Source: CAZIUL01 sp964542475 (GTDB lineage: Bacteria > Planctomycetota > B15-G4 > CAYZWU01). From it: 64,000 nt of DNA. A model generated the notes under the pieces. The model saw nothing but the letters and a program-made list of their open reading frames with translations, had not been told where the DNA came from and did no database searches. The stretch is from positions 1 to 64,000 of the forward strand of contig CAZIUL010000005.1 of assembly GCA_964542475.1 (NCBI GenBank), given 5' to 3'. The translations under genes were made by a program, and so were the position numbers. This document shows positions 16,120 through 24,684 of this stretch, in pieces. Numbering within the stretch: position 1 is the stretch's first letter; every line of letters begins with the position of its first letter.

Positions 16120-17301
16120 ATGGAGATAAAGTTCGAGCGCATTGAAGGCAAGTCGCTTCAATTCCGCCTGGTGATGATCACCTTTGCGGCTTTTATGATC
16201 GCGGGATCGCTCGCCACGTGGTGGATCATCGAGCAGGGAATCTGGATAACTGGGATGACCAACAGGGTCCCCTGGGGTCTCCAGATCGTGATGGCCGTGT
16301 ATTACATAGGGTTGTCAGCCGGATCGTTGGTGATCTCGGGCCTGTACGGCGTCTTTGGAAAAGTGGAGTACAAGCCGTTCGCGAGGATCGCCGTGTACAT
16401 GGCCATGTTGTTTCTGATCGCGGGCCTCCTGTCGATCCTCATGGACCAGGGAAGGCTCGACCGCGTTTTCGTCGAACCGTTCGTGCATTTCAATCTTCAA
16501 TCCATGTTCTCCATAAATCCCATACTGTATAACGGGCATATTCTCATCTGTATCATCTATCTCTGGGCGCTGTTCACCGAGCGAAAACGCCTGACCACAG
16601 TGATCGCAACGCTGGCTTTCGGGTGGGCTTTCTGCGTTCACAGCGGAACGGGCGCGATCTTCGGCTTCGGAGCGAGAATGCTCTACGAGTCGCCCCTGCT
16701 GCCGGCAAGCTTCGTTGCGGCGGCCATGGCATCCGGCACGGCGTTGATGATTATTGTGATAGTGGGCTTGTTCAAGGCCGCCGGCCGGGGCCTGGATGAC
16801 GCGCTGATACAGTGGCTCGGGCAGTTCCTGGCCGTGTGCATCCTTGTGGTCGTGTATTTTCTGTTCATGGAAAATGCATACCGGGTGTATGTGGTGGAGC
16901 TGCGTCATGCGGCGGTCTATTATCTTTTCGGTGGTATTCACAGCATGCTGTTCTGGTTCGGGCTGATAATCATCGGCCTGATAATCCCCATGTTCATACT
17001 GTTCAGAAAAAGGACGGGACGATCGATTCCGTGGATCGTCTTTGCCTCGGTCCTGGTGATCTTTGGTGTTCTTTGCGAGCGATATGTGATCGTTCTACCC
17101 GGGCTGACCCATCCCCCGGAGATTTTTCCGGGCATGGAGATCATCCAATCGGTGATTGAGGAAGGGGTCGCCGCATATACCCTCAGCCTTCCCGAGATAC
17201 TTCAGGCTCTAGGTGTGTTGGGGGTCATCGGATTCCTGCTGGGTTGGGGGTTAAAATATCTGGCCCTGCTTCCGACCGAGGCCAGGATGCCGGAGTCTTG
17301 A
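16120..17301 (+). CDS. dsrP: DsrP-like NrfD/PsrC-family quinone-interacting membrane subunit
   Basis: 393 residues with about ten TM helices (for example LVMITFAAFMIAGSLATWWI, LQIVMAVYYIGLSAGSLVISGLYG, FLAVCILVVVYFLFMENAY). GLSAGSLV and the early W-G-L-Q motif fit the NrfD/DsrP family. It exchanges electrons with menaquinone and docks the periplasmic DsrO. It is the last gene of the sdh-qmo-dsr block before the sensor kinase. Confidence 0.9.
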   Translation: MEIKFERIEGKSLQFRLVMITFAAFMIAGSLATWWIIEQGIWITGMTNRVPWGLQIVMAVYYIGLSAGSLVISGLYGVFGKVEYKPFARIAVYMAMLFLIAGLLSILMDQGRLDRVFVEPFVHFNLQSMFSINPILYNGHILICIIYLWALFTERKRLTTVIATLAFGWAFCVHSGTGAIFGFGARMLYESPLLPASFVAAAMASGTALMIIVIVGLFKAAGRGLDDALIQWLGQFLAVCILVVVYFLFMENAYRVYVVELRHAAVYYLFGGIHSMLFWFGLIIIGLIIPMFILFRKRTGRSIPWIVFASVLVIFGVLCERYVIVLPGLTHPPEIFPGMEIIQSVIEEGVAAYTLSLPEILQALGVLGVIGFLLGWGLKYLALLPTEARMPES

Positions 17302-17333
17302 GCATTCCCGCTGATTTGCTTATAAGTTGGGCT

Positions 17334-17363
17334 TAGCCCGCTTATTTCATAATCTTCGTCTTG
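17334..17363. repeat. MITE end fragment (TAGCCCGCTTATTTCAT family)
   Basis: Thirty bases match the terminal inverted repeat of the 178-bp element at 52842 and 63619, up to the TCTTCGTC tract, and then similarity stops. It lies between dsrP and the kinase gene and extends the kinase frame upstream of its ATG. Confidence 0.6.
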
Positions 17364-17389
17364 AGACTAATGAAAGGATCACGCGCTTC

Positions 17390-18865
17390 ATGTGGAAACG
17401 CATTCGTATGGTCTGGAAGCTCAGCGCGGTGTTCATCGCTGTGATCATCCTGGTGCTGGTGGTGACGAACCACATCAACAACCTGATCTTCAGCAGAAAT
17501 CTCCAGACCGTTCTGGCCATCGCGATCGCCGTGCTGCTGTGCTGCGGGGCGGCCTGGTTCGTTGTGAACCGTTTCTTTAAAGGGCCGGTTCGCGGGCTGA
17601 TCAACGGGATGAATCAACTGGCTGAAAGAAAACTCGATTTCCGCATGGACGAGGACGGAAAGGACGAATTAAGCACACTCGCCGCCTCCTTCAACGATAT
17701 GGCGTCCATGCTTTCATCCTCCTCGAACGAGCTCAAGAAAACCAGGGACTACCTCCAGGGCATCCTGGAGAGCACAGCGGACATTATTGTAACCATGAAC
17801 CCGTCGGGAAGGATTCAGACCATCAATGTGGGTGCGGAGCGCACGCTGGGTTTTTTGCGGCAGGAGGTGGCGGGGAAGGAGTTGGATATACTCTTCGCCA
17901 ACGCGCAGGACTGGGCATCGGTCTCCGAGCAGCTCAAGACCAGGCGCGATGTGGTCAACTTCCAGACCTGTTTCGCGACAAAAGACGGGGAGACCAGGGA
18001 TGTTTTGCTCACGCTGTCACAGCTCAAGAATCCCACGGGCGCCATTGTGGGCACCATCGGAATCAGCAAGGACATCACGGAAGAGAACAGGCTGCAGAAA
18101 GAGTTGATCCAGTCCCAGCGTCTTGCAGCAATCGGTCAGGTATTCACCGGGATACAGCATTCCCTCAAGAACATGCTGAACGCATGCAAGGGCGGCGCCT
18201 ACATGGTCAAGACCGGTCTGAAAAAGGATGACAGGGCGATGCTCGTTGAAGGGTGGGAGATGGTTCAGGAAGGCATATCGAGGATGACCGACATGTCCAT
18301 GGACATGCTCAAGTATGTGAAGGAGCGGAAGCCCAACCTGGAGAAGGTCGATTTCACACCCACACTGACCGAAATCCAACACGTGTTCGGGCAGACCGCA
18401 AAAGACAAGGGAGTGGATTTTCAGCTGGCCGTATCACCCGAGCTGCCGTCCGTAATATGCGATGCCGGCATGATTCATACAGCGGTGATGGATATCGTTT
18501 CCAACGCGCTTGACGCCTGCCTCGCCAAGGAGTATAGAGAGGGAGAGACGCCCAATGTCGTTGTGAAAGCTTACCCGGAGCGGGACGCGCAAACCTGGGT
18601 GGTGGAGATCAAGGACAACGGATGCGGTATGAGCGAAAAGGTAAAGGCCAACATTTACACCCCGTTTTTCAGCACGAAGGATGAGACCGGCACAGGGTTG
18701 GGATTGGCCGTTACTTCTAGAATTGTTGGTGTTCACGGCGGGACGATTGAGGTAGAGTCCAAGCCAGATCACGGGACAAGATTCCGTATCGTGCTTCCCA
18801 CTGATGCAGACGACATAAAACAAGGAGAACAGGATGGTAAAAAAGGTTCTGGTAATCGACGATGA
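17390..18865 (+). CDS. membrane sensor histidine kinase (HAMP-PAS-HisKA-HATPase)
   Basis: 491 residues from the ATG at 17390; an in-frame TTG at 17327 would add codons made by a repeat remnant. TM helices lie at about 11-27 and 41-60 with only a short loop between, so there is hardly any periplasmic sensor. A HAMP domain spans about 60-112 and a PAS domain about 120-235. The phospho-acceptor region has VFTGIQHSLKNML with His257, and the ATPase has N, G1 (DNGCGM) and G2 (GTGLGLAV) boxes. It overlaps the receiver gene by 32 bp. The PAS domain probably senses a cytoplasmic or redox signal. Confidence 0.9.
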   Translation: MWKRIRMVWKLSAVFIAVIILVLVVTNHINNLIFSRNLQTVLAIAIAVLLCCGAAWFVVNRFFKGPVRGLINGMNQLAERKLDFRMDEDGKDELSTLAASFNDMASMLSSSSNELKKTRDYLQGILESTADIIVTMNPSGRIQTINVGAERTLGFLRQEVAGKELDILFANAQDWASVSEQLKTRRDVVNFQTCFATKDGETRDVLLTLSQLKNPTGAIVGTIGISKDITEENRLQKELIQSQRLAAIGQVFTGIQHSLKNMLNACKGGAYMVKTGLKKDDRAMLVEGWEMVQEGISRMTDMSMDMLKYVKERKPNLEKVDFTPTLTEIQHVFGQTAKDKGVDFQLAVSPELPSVICDAGMIHTAVMDIVSNALDACLAKEYREGETPNVVVKAYPERDAQTWVVEIKDNGCGMSEKVKANIYTPFFSTKDETGTGLGLAVTSRIVGVHGGTIEVESKPDHGTRFRIVLPTDADDIKQGEQDGKKGSGNRR

Positions 18866-19283
18866 TGAAAACATAGTGAGATTTCTCACGGTCGCGCTGG
18901 AGGAGGGCGGCTATAAACCTCTCGGAGCATGCAATGGAAAGGACGGGCTTGAAAAGATAAAAACCGAGAATCCGGATCTCATAATCCTTGATGTGATGAT
19001 GCCTAAGAAAACAGGGTTCACCCTTTTCAAGCAGCTTCGCCGGAGCGATGAGTACAAGGATCTTCCTGTTATCATGGTGACCGGTGTAGCGGGCGTTCTG
19101 GATGATCTCGACGCCCAGAGCGATGACACACATGAGAGACCGTTTGACAGCCTTCGGGAGGCGCTCAGAAGAGGAATCCAGGAGATGCGGGACGAAGGGC
19201 TCATAAAGCCCGACATGTTCATCGACAAGCCCATCGATCCAGAGTTGGTCATTGCAAAGGTCAAGGATATAATTGGAACCTAG
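18834..19283 (+). CDS. stand-alone response regulator receiver protein
   Basis: 149 residues, all receiver domain. The acidic pocket is at D9-D11 (VIDDDEN), the phospho-acceptor is D53 (LIILDVMMP), and the conserved Lys is in FIDKPID. There is no DNA-binding output domain. An insert of about 30 residues (DDLDAQSDDTHERPFDSLREALRRGIQEMRDEG) sits between beta-4 and beta-5. Translationally coupled to the kinase gene. The output may be by protein-protein contact or phosphorelay; the target is not visible. Confidence 0.9.
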   Translation: MVKKVLVIDDDENIVRFLTVALEEGGYKPLGACNGKDGLEKIKTENPDLIILDVMMPKKTGFTLFKQLRRSDEYKDLPVIMVTGVAGVLDDLDAQSDDTHERPFDSLREALRRGIQEMRDEGLIKPDMFIDKPIDPELVIAKVKDIIGT

Positions 19284-19288
19284 CCCGC

Positions 19289-21886
19289 TCAGAAGTTGCT
19301 GAACGCCTCTTTGCGTTTTCTGATCTTTTCGGCGTTGCGGCGCTCCCTGGTTTTCCAATCCAGCAGGGCCTTGTCCAGGTCGGCCTTGACCTGCTCTTCC
19401 TGCTGTTCGGAGGCGAACCCCGTGAGGATGGGAAAAGCGCTTTCAGCAGCCTCGATCATTGCGAGCTTCTTGTCAGCGTAGTAGTCGAGCGTGGCCTGGA
19501 GCCCCTCCTTTTTCAGGCAGGTGATCCTGTACCCGGAAAAAGCGTTGCAAAGGCCGTAGTTGGCATCGATGCTCCTTGGCGCGGTGAAATCCACGCGGGT
19601 TCTGTCGTCCGTCACAATCTGTGCGCCCTTGACGAATCCGGCGATTCCCTCCTCGGAGAGCATGAAGTTTTTCAGATAATCAACAGGGTTTTTAATGCCG
19701 ACCTTCCCCTCCAGGTCGGTGAAGATCAGGTCGTCGTCTTCCATCCTCGCCTTGAAGTCGCTGTAGTTTATCACCAGCTTTTCCTTCGTCCCGATGAGCA
19801 GGACCTGGTCCAGGCTCTGCTTCAGCATCCAGTAGGTTGAATGCGGAAAGACCTCGTGGAAGGTTCTGATCATCATCTTCTGCTCTTTCAGCGGCATCAT
19901 GGCCACGTTCATCCACTGCGAGAGCACGCCGTTTTTCGTCATCTTCTCCATGCAGAGCTCGTAGAACTCCCTTGTGTATAGGTTGATCACACCGTCTGTG
20001 TGGATCTCCGGAGGTTCCAGCTGTATCACGTCGTATTTTTTCGCCGTGCCGAGCAGGTGGTTCCTTCCGTCCTGGATTATGACTTTGACCTTCGGGTTCT
20101 TGAGGACGTTCTTGTTCGTGGGGAAATAGGGCGCAGCATTGATCACGTTCTCGCTAAGCTCCACGCAATCCACGCTTTTCACTTCCGAATGCAGGGCGAT
20201 CGCGGAAAGCGTGTTTCCCACGCCGAAACAGATGCAGAGCACGTTTTTCGGGGCCGGGTGAAACATGACGGAAAGGTGCCCGGCAAACCGGTTCATCGCG
20301 TTAGTGTTCGTTCCCGCCGTTCCCCTTCCGTCGGTGAAGCAGAGAACCCTTGTCGAGGAGTCCCCCTTCGCCTCTTTCACCATCACCGAATCGGTAACGC
20401 CGTCCCTGTAGAAAACGATTTTGTGCCCTCGCTTGAACGAGCGCAAGAACAGGTCGGACGGCACGAAGGAATGGATCAACACGAAGAGCGCCACGATTGC
20501 GATTGCGCCCGCGCTCTTGCCTAAACGCTTGATCTCGGGGCTCAAGACGAGAACGACAAAACCCAGAAGCAGGTTAAGCGAGATGAGAAGAAGGAACGAG
20601 TTCATCAGCCCGAGCAGCGGCAGGCATACGAACCCGATGACGAGCGAGCCGAAGATGCAGCCGAAGGTGTTCATCGAATAAATGCTGCCCACGGACCTGC
20701 TCACGGTTTTGAGGCTCGTGACATAAAGCCTGGTTACCACCGGAAAGGTCAGCCCCATCATGAAAGTGGCGGGCAGGATGATAACAACGGACTGGCTGAA
20801 CTGCAGAAGAAGTGACTTTCCCCAGGAGTTCATCTCGAAGCTGCTCAGGAACAGCTTCAAAAGCTGGGGAAGCGCTGGATAGAGCAGCAGGGAAAAAGCG
20901 CTGAACAGCCCTATGCAAACCTCCGCGCCCGCCAGGAGCAGGGAGGGCCTCCCGGTCTTGTCGATCCACCGGTTAAGGAGTATGCTCCCGAAAGAGATGC
21001 CCAGGAGAAAGGTGGCCAGCATTGTTGTGAACGCGTAGGTGGAGTTGTGGAGGTAGAAAACGAGAGTTCTTGTCCAGAGCACCTCGTACCCGAGCGAGCA
21101 GAAGCCTGAGACCGCGAAAACGAAAAGAACGATTTTAAGGAACGAGGGTGAATAGGTTCGATGCGCCTTGTCGGCGGCTTTGCCTGTGATTGCTCCTGCT
21201 TCTGTGTCGGTGGCGGTGTCGGCCTTGTCCTCGGGCTTTGCCTCTGAGAACCGCTGCAGGTAAAAGGCCAGGAAGCCGACGCACAGGTTCGTGATCACAA
21301 CCACCCACGTCGCAACGGTCAGACCAAGCTCGGGGATGAAGAAGAATCCCGCCATGGTGCACCCGGCAACAGCGCCCAGGGTGTTCAATGCGTACAGCAG
21401 GCCGATGTCCCGGCTGATAGTGCTCCTTTCCCTGCTGAAATACTTGCTGAGCACCGAGATCGTTCCGCCCATCAGGGTGCAGGGCACGAGCAGGAGCGCC
21501 TCGATGACCAAAAACCTGATCAGGATGAACATCACGGGATGGGTGGAAAGCTGTTCGTAGAAGTTGGAATAAAAGCCCATGAACCCCTTGAACAGGAACG
21601 GCAGGCAGAGCCCGCATATCCCGATTCCGATCTCCAGCCATCCGTAAAGCACGAGAGGTCTCTTGCTCCTGACAGCGATCTTCCCGAAAAAATAGCTGCC
21701 GATCCCAAGGCCGGCCATGAACGCGCTCAGCACCGTGCAAACGGCAAAGGTGGTGATCCCGAGAACCAGGCTCAGCTCCCTGACCCAGAGGATCTGGTAA
21801 ATGAGCCCGCACGCGCCTGAGACAGTGAACACGAGGTAGACACCCGTCCGAAGAAGGAAAGGATTGCCCTGCTGATCGTTACTCAT
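19289..21886 (-). CDS. MFS-like membrane protein fused to spermidine-synthase-like domain
   Basis: 865 residues, convergent with the receiver gene (5-bp gap). Residues 1-480 hold about twelve or more TM helices in two halves that resemble each other (GACGLIYQILWVRELSLVLG and GFCSLGYEVLWTRTLVFYLHN), separated by a charged loop. Residues 500-800 are a SpeE-like Rossmann domain with CICFGVGNTLSAIA, VDCVELSENV, IIQDGRNHLL and YDVIQLEPPEIH. Such fused MFS/spermidine synthases are widespread but uncharacterised. The acidic residues that fix polyamine substrate are not clearly conserved, so polyamine synthesis should not be assumed. Confidence 0.85.
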   Translation of the reverse strand: MSNDQQGNPFLLRTGVYLVFTVSGACGLIYQILWVRELSLVLGITTFAVCTVLSAFMAGLGIGSYFFGKIAVRSKRPLVLYGWLEIGIGICGLCLPFLFKGFMGFYSNFYEQLSTHPVMFILIRFLVIEALLLVPCTLMGGTISVLSKYFSRERSTISRDIGLLYALNTLGAVAGCTMAGFFFIPELGLTVATWVVVITNLCVGFLAFYLQRFSEAKPEDKADTATDTEAGAITGKAADKAHRTYSPSFLKIVLFVFAVSGFCSLGYEVLWTRTLVFYLHNSTYAFTTMLATFLLGISFGSILLNRWIDKTGRPSLLLAGAEVCIGLFSAFSLLLYPALPQLLKLFLSSFEMNSWGKSLLLQFSQSVVIILPATFMMGLTFPVVTRLYVTSLKTVSRSVGSIYSMNTFGCIFGSLVIGFVCLPLLGLMNSFLLLISLNLLLGFVVLVLSPEIKRLGKSAGAIAIVALFVLIHSFVPSDLFLRSFKRGHKIVFYRDGVTDSVMVKEAKGDSSTRVLCFTDGRGTAGTNTNAMNRFAGHLSVMFHPAPKNVLCICFGVGNTLSAIALHSEVKSVDCVELSENVINAAPYFPTNKNVLKNPKVKVIIQDGRNHLLGTAKKYDVIQLEPPEIHTDGVINLYTREFYELCMEKMTKNGVLSQWMNVAMMPLKEQKMMIRTFHEVFPHSTYWMLKQSLDQVLLIGTKEKLVINYSDFKARMEDDDLIFTDLEGKVGIKNPVDYLKNFMLSEEGIAGFVKGAQIVTDDRTRVDFTAPRSIDANYGLCNAFSGYRITCLKKEGLQATLDYYADKKLAMIEAAESAFPILTGFASEQQEEQVKADLDKALLDWKTRERRNAEKIRKRKEAFSNF

Positions 21887-22114
21887 GGCCTGACTTCCTG
21901 CTGAAGCTGTTGGTTTCGTTGCAGTCTGTACCCTTACTTTCGAAATAGTCTGGGTTTGAGGAAAGCAGGAAATTTCGAAAAATAAAGGAAATTGCGGAGA
22001 AATCGGGAAAGTTCAGCGCGGCCGGGCGTGTCGCGGACCGGTTGCCTGTAATGCCGCTTGGGCAGAACCTCCCCGTTGACCAGCATGCTGAGACAGTTTC
22101 TTTAAGATGGACAT

Positions 22115-22225
22115 GGGACCCGGACCGGTCACGCCATGCTCCAGCCGCGGGGATCTTGACATTCTCCATACTTGCGCATTATACTGACCGGCCAGGTCCA
22201 CGGCCCGAAGAGCGGAATACGATTA
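22115..22225 (+). repeat. promoter-bearing intergenic repeat, copy 1
   Basis: Shares GACCCGGACCGGTC, GGGATCTTGACAT, CTTGCGCA and TATACTGA with 24508-24607 in the same orientation. The rest of 21887-22410 contains no gene I can support. Both copies precede genes of the accessory island. Confidence 0.75.
22156..22185 (+). promoter_or_regulatory. sigma-70-type promoter
   Basis: TTGACA at 22156-22161 and TATACT at 22180-22185 are separated by 18 bp. It points towards the nucleotidyltransferase gene at 22411. The same promoter occurs in the repeat copy at 24546. Confidence 0.65.
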
Positions 22226-22282
22226 AACGCGGTGAAACGAGCGTGCTTCGGCACCTCCACTGGCCCGGGCCGGGCGCATGGT

Positions 22283-22342
22283 TAGCCCGGCCAGAAGTGC
22301 ATATGTCCGGGTTATACAGTTCGGTGCAATTCGTAGTTTGAT
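22283..22342 (+). other. attI-like leader with core site, copy 1
   Basis: GGGTTATACAGTTCGG and AATTCGTAGTT (22328-22338) are shared with 27573-27621, and the identity stops exactly at GTT, the integron crossover trinucleotide. The following heptamer is GTTTGAT (22336-22342). No exact ATCAAAC partner was found downstream. Confidence 0.5.
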
Positions 22343-22410
22343 CGGCAGGTGCAACAGGAGATGCGGTCACTTGTATGATTGGGAGATGTGTTTGTTAGGA
22401 TTGGTTCAAT

Positions 22411-22959
22411 ATGAGCGAGCAACTTGATTTTGTAAAGGAGATCGCATCGCGGCTGGAGTCGGCGGGTATTCCATACATGTTGACCGGATCGATGGCTATG
22501 GCTGTTTACTCCATTCCGAGGATGACTCGAGATATCGATTTGGTGATTGAATGCTGTCCTCAGGATGCGGATGTAATAGCAAAGTTATTTGAGTCCGATT
22601 GTTATGTTGACCGGCACAGCGTCCGAGAAGCGATCGTCAGAAGATCGATTTTCAATATCATTCACAATGAATGGGTCATCAAAGCGGATTTTATTATTCG
22701 CAAGGATGAACAGTATCGCAGGTTGGAGTTCGAACGTCGTCGAAAGTTTGATGTTGAGGGTACTCCGATTTTCGTGGTTGCAGCGGAAGATCTGATCCTG
22801 TCAAAACTCAAGTGGGCACAGGAGACGGGCTCTGAGCTTCAGCAACGGGACACACGAACGATCATGGAATCAGTTGATGATCTCGACTGGTCTTATCTTG
22901 AGAGGTGGGCGTCTTCTCTGAGTCTTCGCGATATACTTGACCGGGTAAGGAACAGATGA
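22411..22959 (+). CDS. nucleotidyltransferase-fold protein, AbiEii/MNT-like
   Basis: 182 residues. The core motif GSMAMAVYSIPRMTRDIDLVIE fits the GS...D-x-D site of the Pol-beta nucleotidyltransferase superfamily, and a third acidic residue may be in WVIKADFII. FVVAAEDLILSKLKWAQETGSELQQRDTRTIME is typical of the AbiEii-like/DUF6036 group. It overlaps the next small gene by 4 bp. Such pairs often act as toxin-antitoxin or phage defence modules; here that is only a suggestion. It follows the attI-like leader and leads the accessory island. Confidence 0.75.
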   Translation: MSEQLDFVKEIASRLESAGIPYMLTGSMAMAVYSIPRMTRDIDLVIECCPQDADVIAKLFESDCYVDRHSVREAIVRRSIFNIIHNEWVIKADFIIRKDEQYRRLEFERRRKFDVEGTPIFVVAAEDLILSKLKWAQETGSELQQRDTRTIMESVDDLDWSYLERWASSLSLRDILDRVRNR

Positions 22960-23210
22960 CTGATACGGCACAGGAAATGAAGGCTCGATTTCGACAGTTG
23001 GTTATGTCTCAATCTCCGGCAAAACGAGTGGCTATGGCATGCAACATGTTTACTACAGCAAAGGCGCTGGTTTTGGCGGGAATTCTAAATACAGAGCTCG
23101 AACATCAGAGCCCGCAAGAGCTTCGCGGACGCATATTCCTCCGTTTTTACGGTAGCGATTTTGACACTGCGCAAAGAAAGAAGATTCTTGATTATTTACA
23201 GGCAACCTGA
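22956..23210 (+). CDS. small protein coupled to the nucleotidyltransferase
   Basis: 84 residues, overlapping the preceding stop (ATGA). It is mostly helical by composition (MKARFRQLVMSQSPAKRVAMACNMFTTAKALVLAGI), with a C-terminal FLRFYGSDFDTAQRKKILDYLQ. No known domain is recognised. The overlap implies that the two products are made together and perhaps bind each other. Confidence 0.65.
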   Translation: MTDTAQEMKARFRQLVMSQSPAKRVAMACNMFTTAKALVLAGILNTELEHQSPQELRGRIFLRFYGSDFDTAQRKKILDYLQAT

Positions 23211-23285
23211 CAAATGCATCAGGACAGACTTCGCCCGGCCGCTTATGCGCACACCGGGGCAGACAGCGATTCGCATGGAGTTCTG

Positions 23286-24074
23286 ATGTCGGATCTTTAT
23301 CGCGCAGTAATAGCCCATAAGCCCGACCTTGCAGAGCCGCTTGTATTGAACAAGGGCGATTCTCTTTGTTTTGAGCGCAGGCAAACCGAATGGGATGGAT
23401 GGCTCTGGTGTTCGAAGCCGGGTGGACCGTCGGGCTGGGTTCCGGAATCATGGGTTCGGGCGCATGATGATACTTGTGTCATGAAACGCGATTACAACTC
23501 CTTTGAACTGACGGTTCAACCGGGCGTGTTGCTTGACGGCATCCTTGCCGAATCCGGTTGGTTGCTGGCAATATCATCCGGGACCAGCGGCTGGGTGCCC
23601 CTGAGCTGCGTCGAGCCGGCAAAACCCGATGGATTGAAATCACTCCCTAAGAAGAGCCGTGATTTGGCCAGAGGATTGGGATTCCTCCAGGCGTTCATCG
23701 GCCTCGGGGCGGTTGGGGGCGGAATGGCGCTGATCTTGGAGCCAAGCGGTGCAAACCTCGGGATACCGCTTGAGTTGCTCGAGGGTTCGCCTTTCTCAAC
23801 CTATCTGGTTCCGGGAATCGTTCTCCTCACGGTTAATGGTGTGTGTAGTCTTGTGGGTGCCGCGGCATCTTTCAAGCGCTATCGGTACGCTGGTGAGCTT
23901 GCCATGGCTCTCGGTGGTTTTCTTGTGGTATGGATCATGCTACAGGTCTATTTGTTCGCTGCTTTTCACTGGCTGCATGCATTGTATCTCGGCTTGGGAT
24001 TGTTGGAGTGTGCTCTGGGTTGGTTGCTGCGAAAAGCCTCTGCGAAGGCAGAGGCATCGGGGCAGAGCTTCTGA
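23286..24074 (+). CDS. tandem SH3-like domains plus four-helix membrane domain
   Basis: 262 residues from the ATG at 23286 (MSDLYRAVIAHKPD). Two SH3-like repeats, about residues 1-60 and 65-120, each end in a GWVPESW or GWVPLSC strand like eukaryotic-type SH3 folds. About four TM helices follow (LGFLQAFIGLGAVGGGMALIL, YLVPGIVLLTVNGVCSLVGAA, ELAMALGGFLVVWIMLQVYLF, LYLGLGLLECALGWLL). It could be a scaffold in the inner membrane; function unknown. It lies 75 bp after the small gene and has no partner in the window. Confidence 0.65.
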   Translation: MSDLYRAVIAHKPDLAEPLVLNKGDSLCFERRQTEWDGWLWCSKPGGPSGWVPESWVRAHDDTCVMKRDYNSFELTVQPGVLLDGILAESGWLLAISSGTSGWVPLSCVEPAKPDGLKSLPKKSRDLARGLGFLQAFIGLGAVGGGMALILEPSGANLGIPLELLEGSPFSTYLVPGIVLLTVNGVCSLVGAAASFKRYRYAGELAMALGGFLVVWIMLQVYLFAAFHWLHALYLGLGLLECALGWLLRKASAKAEASGQSF

Positions 24075-24212
24075 CCCGAATTGAAGACGGTTATGGCCAG
24101 AGGACTGGGCTGAGATTTGACTCATGAAGATGACGATCACAACGCTGGTAATGAGCTCGATCATTTTTTTTGTGCGGTTACAGCCCTCCGGAAAAAACGG
24201 AACGGGCCGGTT

Positions 24213-24334
24213 GAACAATGGAGGGCGCCGCTCCGTCGGCGCCGGAAGAGAAGAGGCGGCAACAGAGTGCCGCCCTCCAGAAGAAACGGCATGCGCCGAT
24301 TGAACAATGGAGGGCGCCGCTCCGTCGGCGCCGG
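24213..24334. repeat. REP-like double palindrome, copy 2
   Basis: GGAGGGCGCCGCTCCGTCGG hairpins flank a GGCGGCAACAGAGTGCCGCC hairpin, joined by GCGCCGATTGAACAA. This is the reverse-orientation counterpart of 1-112 and 58611-58693, carrying one additional GGCGCC palindrome. Confidence 0.8.
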
Positions 24335-24362
24335 GAACAAACCCACGCCGGTCGGTCGTCCG

Positions 24363-24480
24363 TTACACCAGCAGAACCTCCCTCTTCCTTTCAAGGTAGT
24401 ACAGGTAGTTCTCAAAGCTGACATCCGGCGGAAGCATGTGATCAACAGCGGGGATGAATACGCCAAGTTCGATGAGGGGC
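24363..24480 (-). pseudogene. C-terminal fragment of UroD-like gene
   Basis: On the minus strand it reads FIPAVDHMLPPDVSFENYLY and on to the stop, nearly identical to the last 33 or so residues of the protein at 30487-31569 (FIPTVDHRVPPDVTFENYLY...). Homology ends upstream of this, so only about 40 codons survive. There is no start codon in context. Confidence 0.8.
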
Positions 24481-24507
24481 CCGGCTCCTCTCTGATGCAG
24501 GAGGTGG

Positions 24508-24607
24508 AATGGGCATGCCCCCGGACCGGTCCCGCCATCGGGATCTTGACATCCCCTGACCTTGCGCAATATACTGAACGGCATAATCCACGGCTCGAAT
24601 AACGGAA
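24508..24607 (+). repeat. promoter-bearing intergenic repeat, copy 2
   Basis: Second copy of 22115-22225 in the same orientation. It starts at the broken end of the UroD-like fragment and stops about 80 bp before the methyltransferase gene. Confidence 0.75.
24546..24575 (+). promoter_or_regulatory. sigma-70-type promoter
   Basis: TTGACA (24546-24551), an 18-bp spacer and TATACT (24570-24575), matching the promoter at 22156. It probably drives the methyltransferase at 24685. Confidence 0.65.
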
Positions 24608-24684
24608 GATGAATCGCAGCTCCGGCGGACAGCTTATCACCGCGGCTGACCGGCACGTTCCGCTTGAGATTCAGGATATGATCG

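Noticed and set aside
24126..24176. TCACAAC...GTTACAG as an attC site after the SH3 gene
   Set aside because: Only a five-base stem and no reciprocal heptamer at the cassette start; left unannotated.
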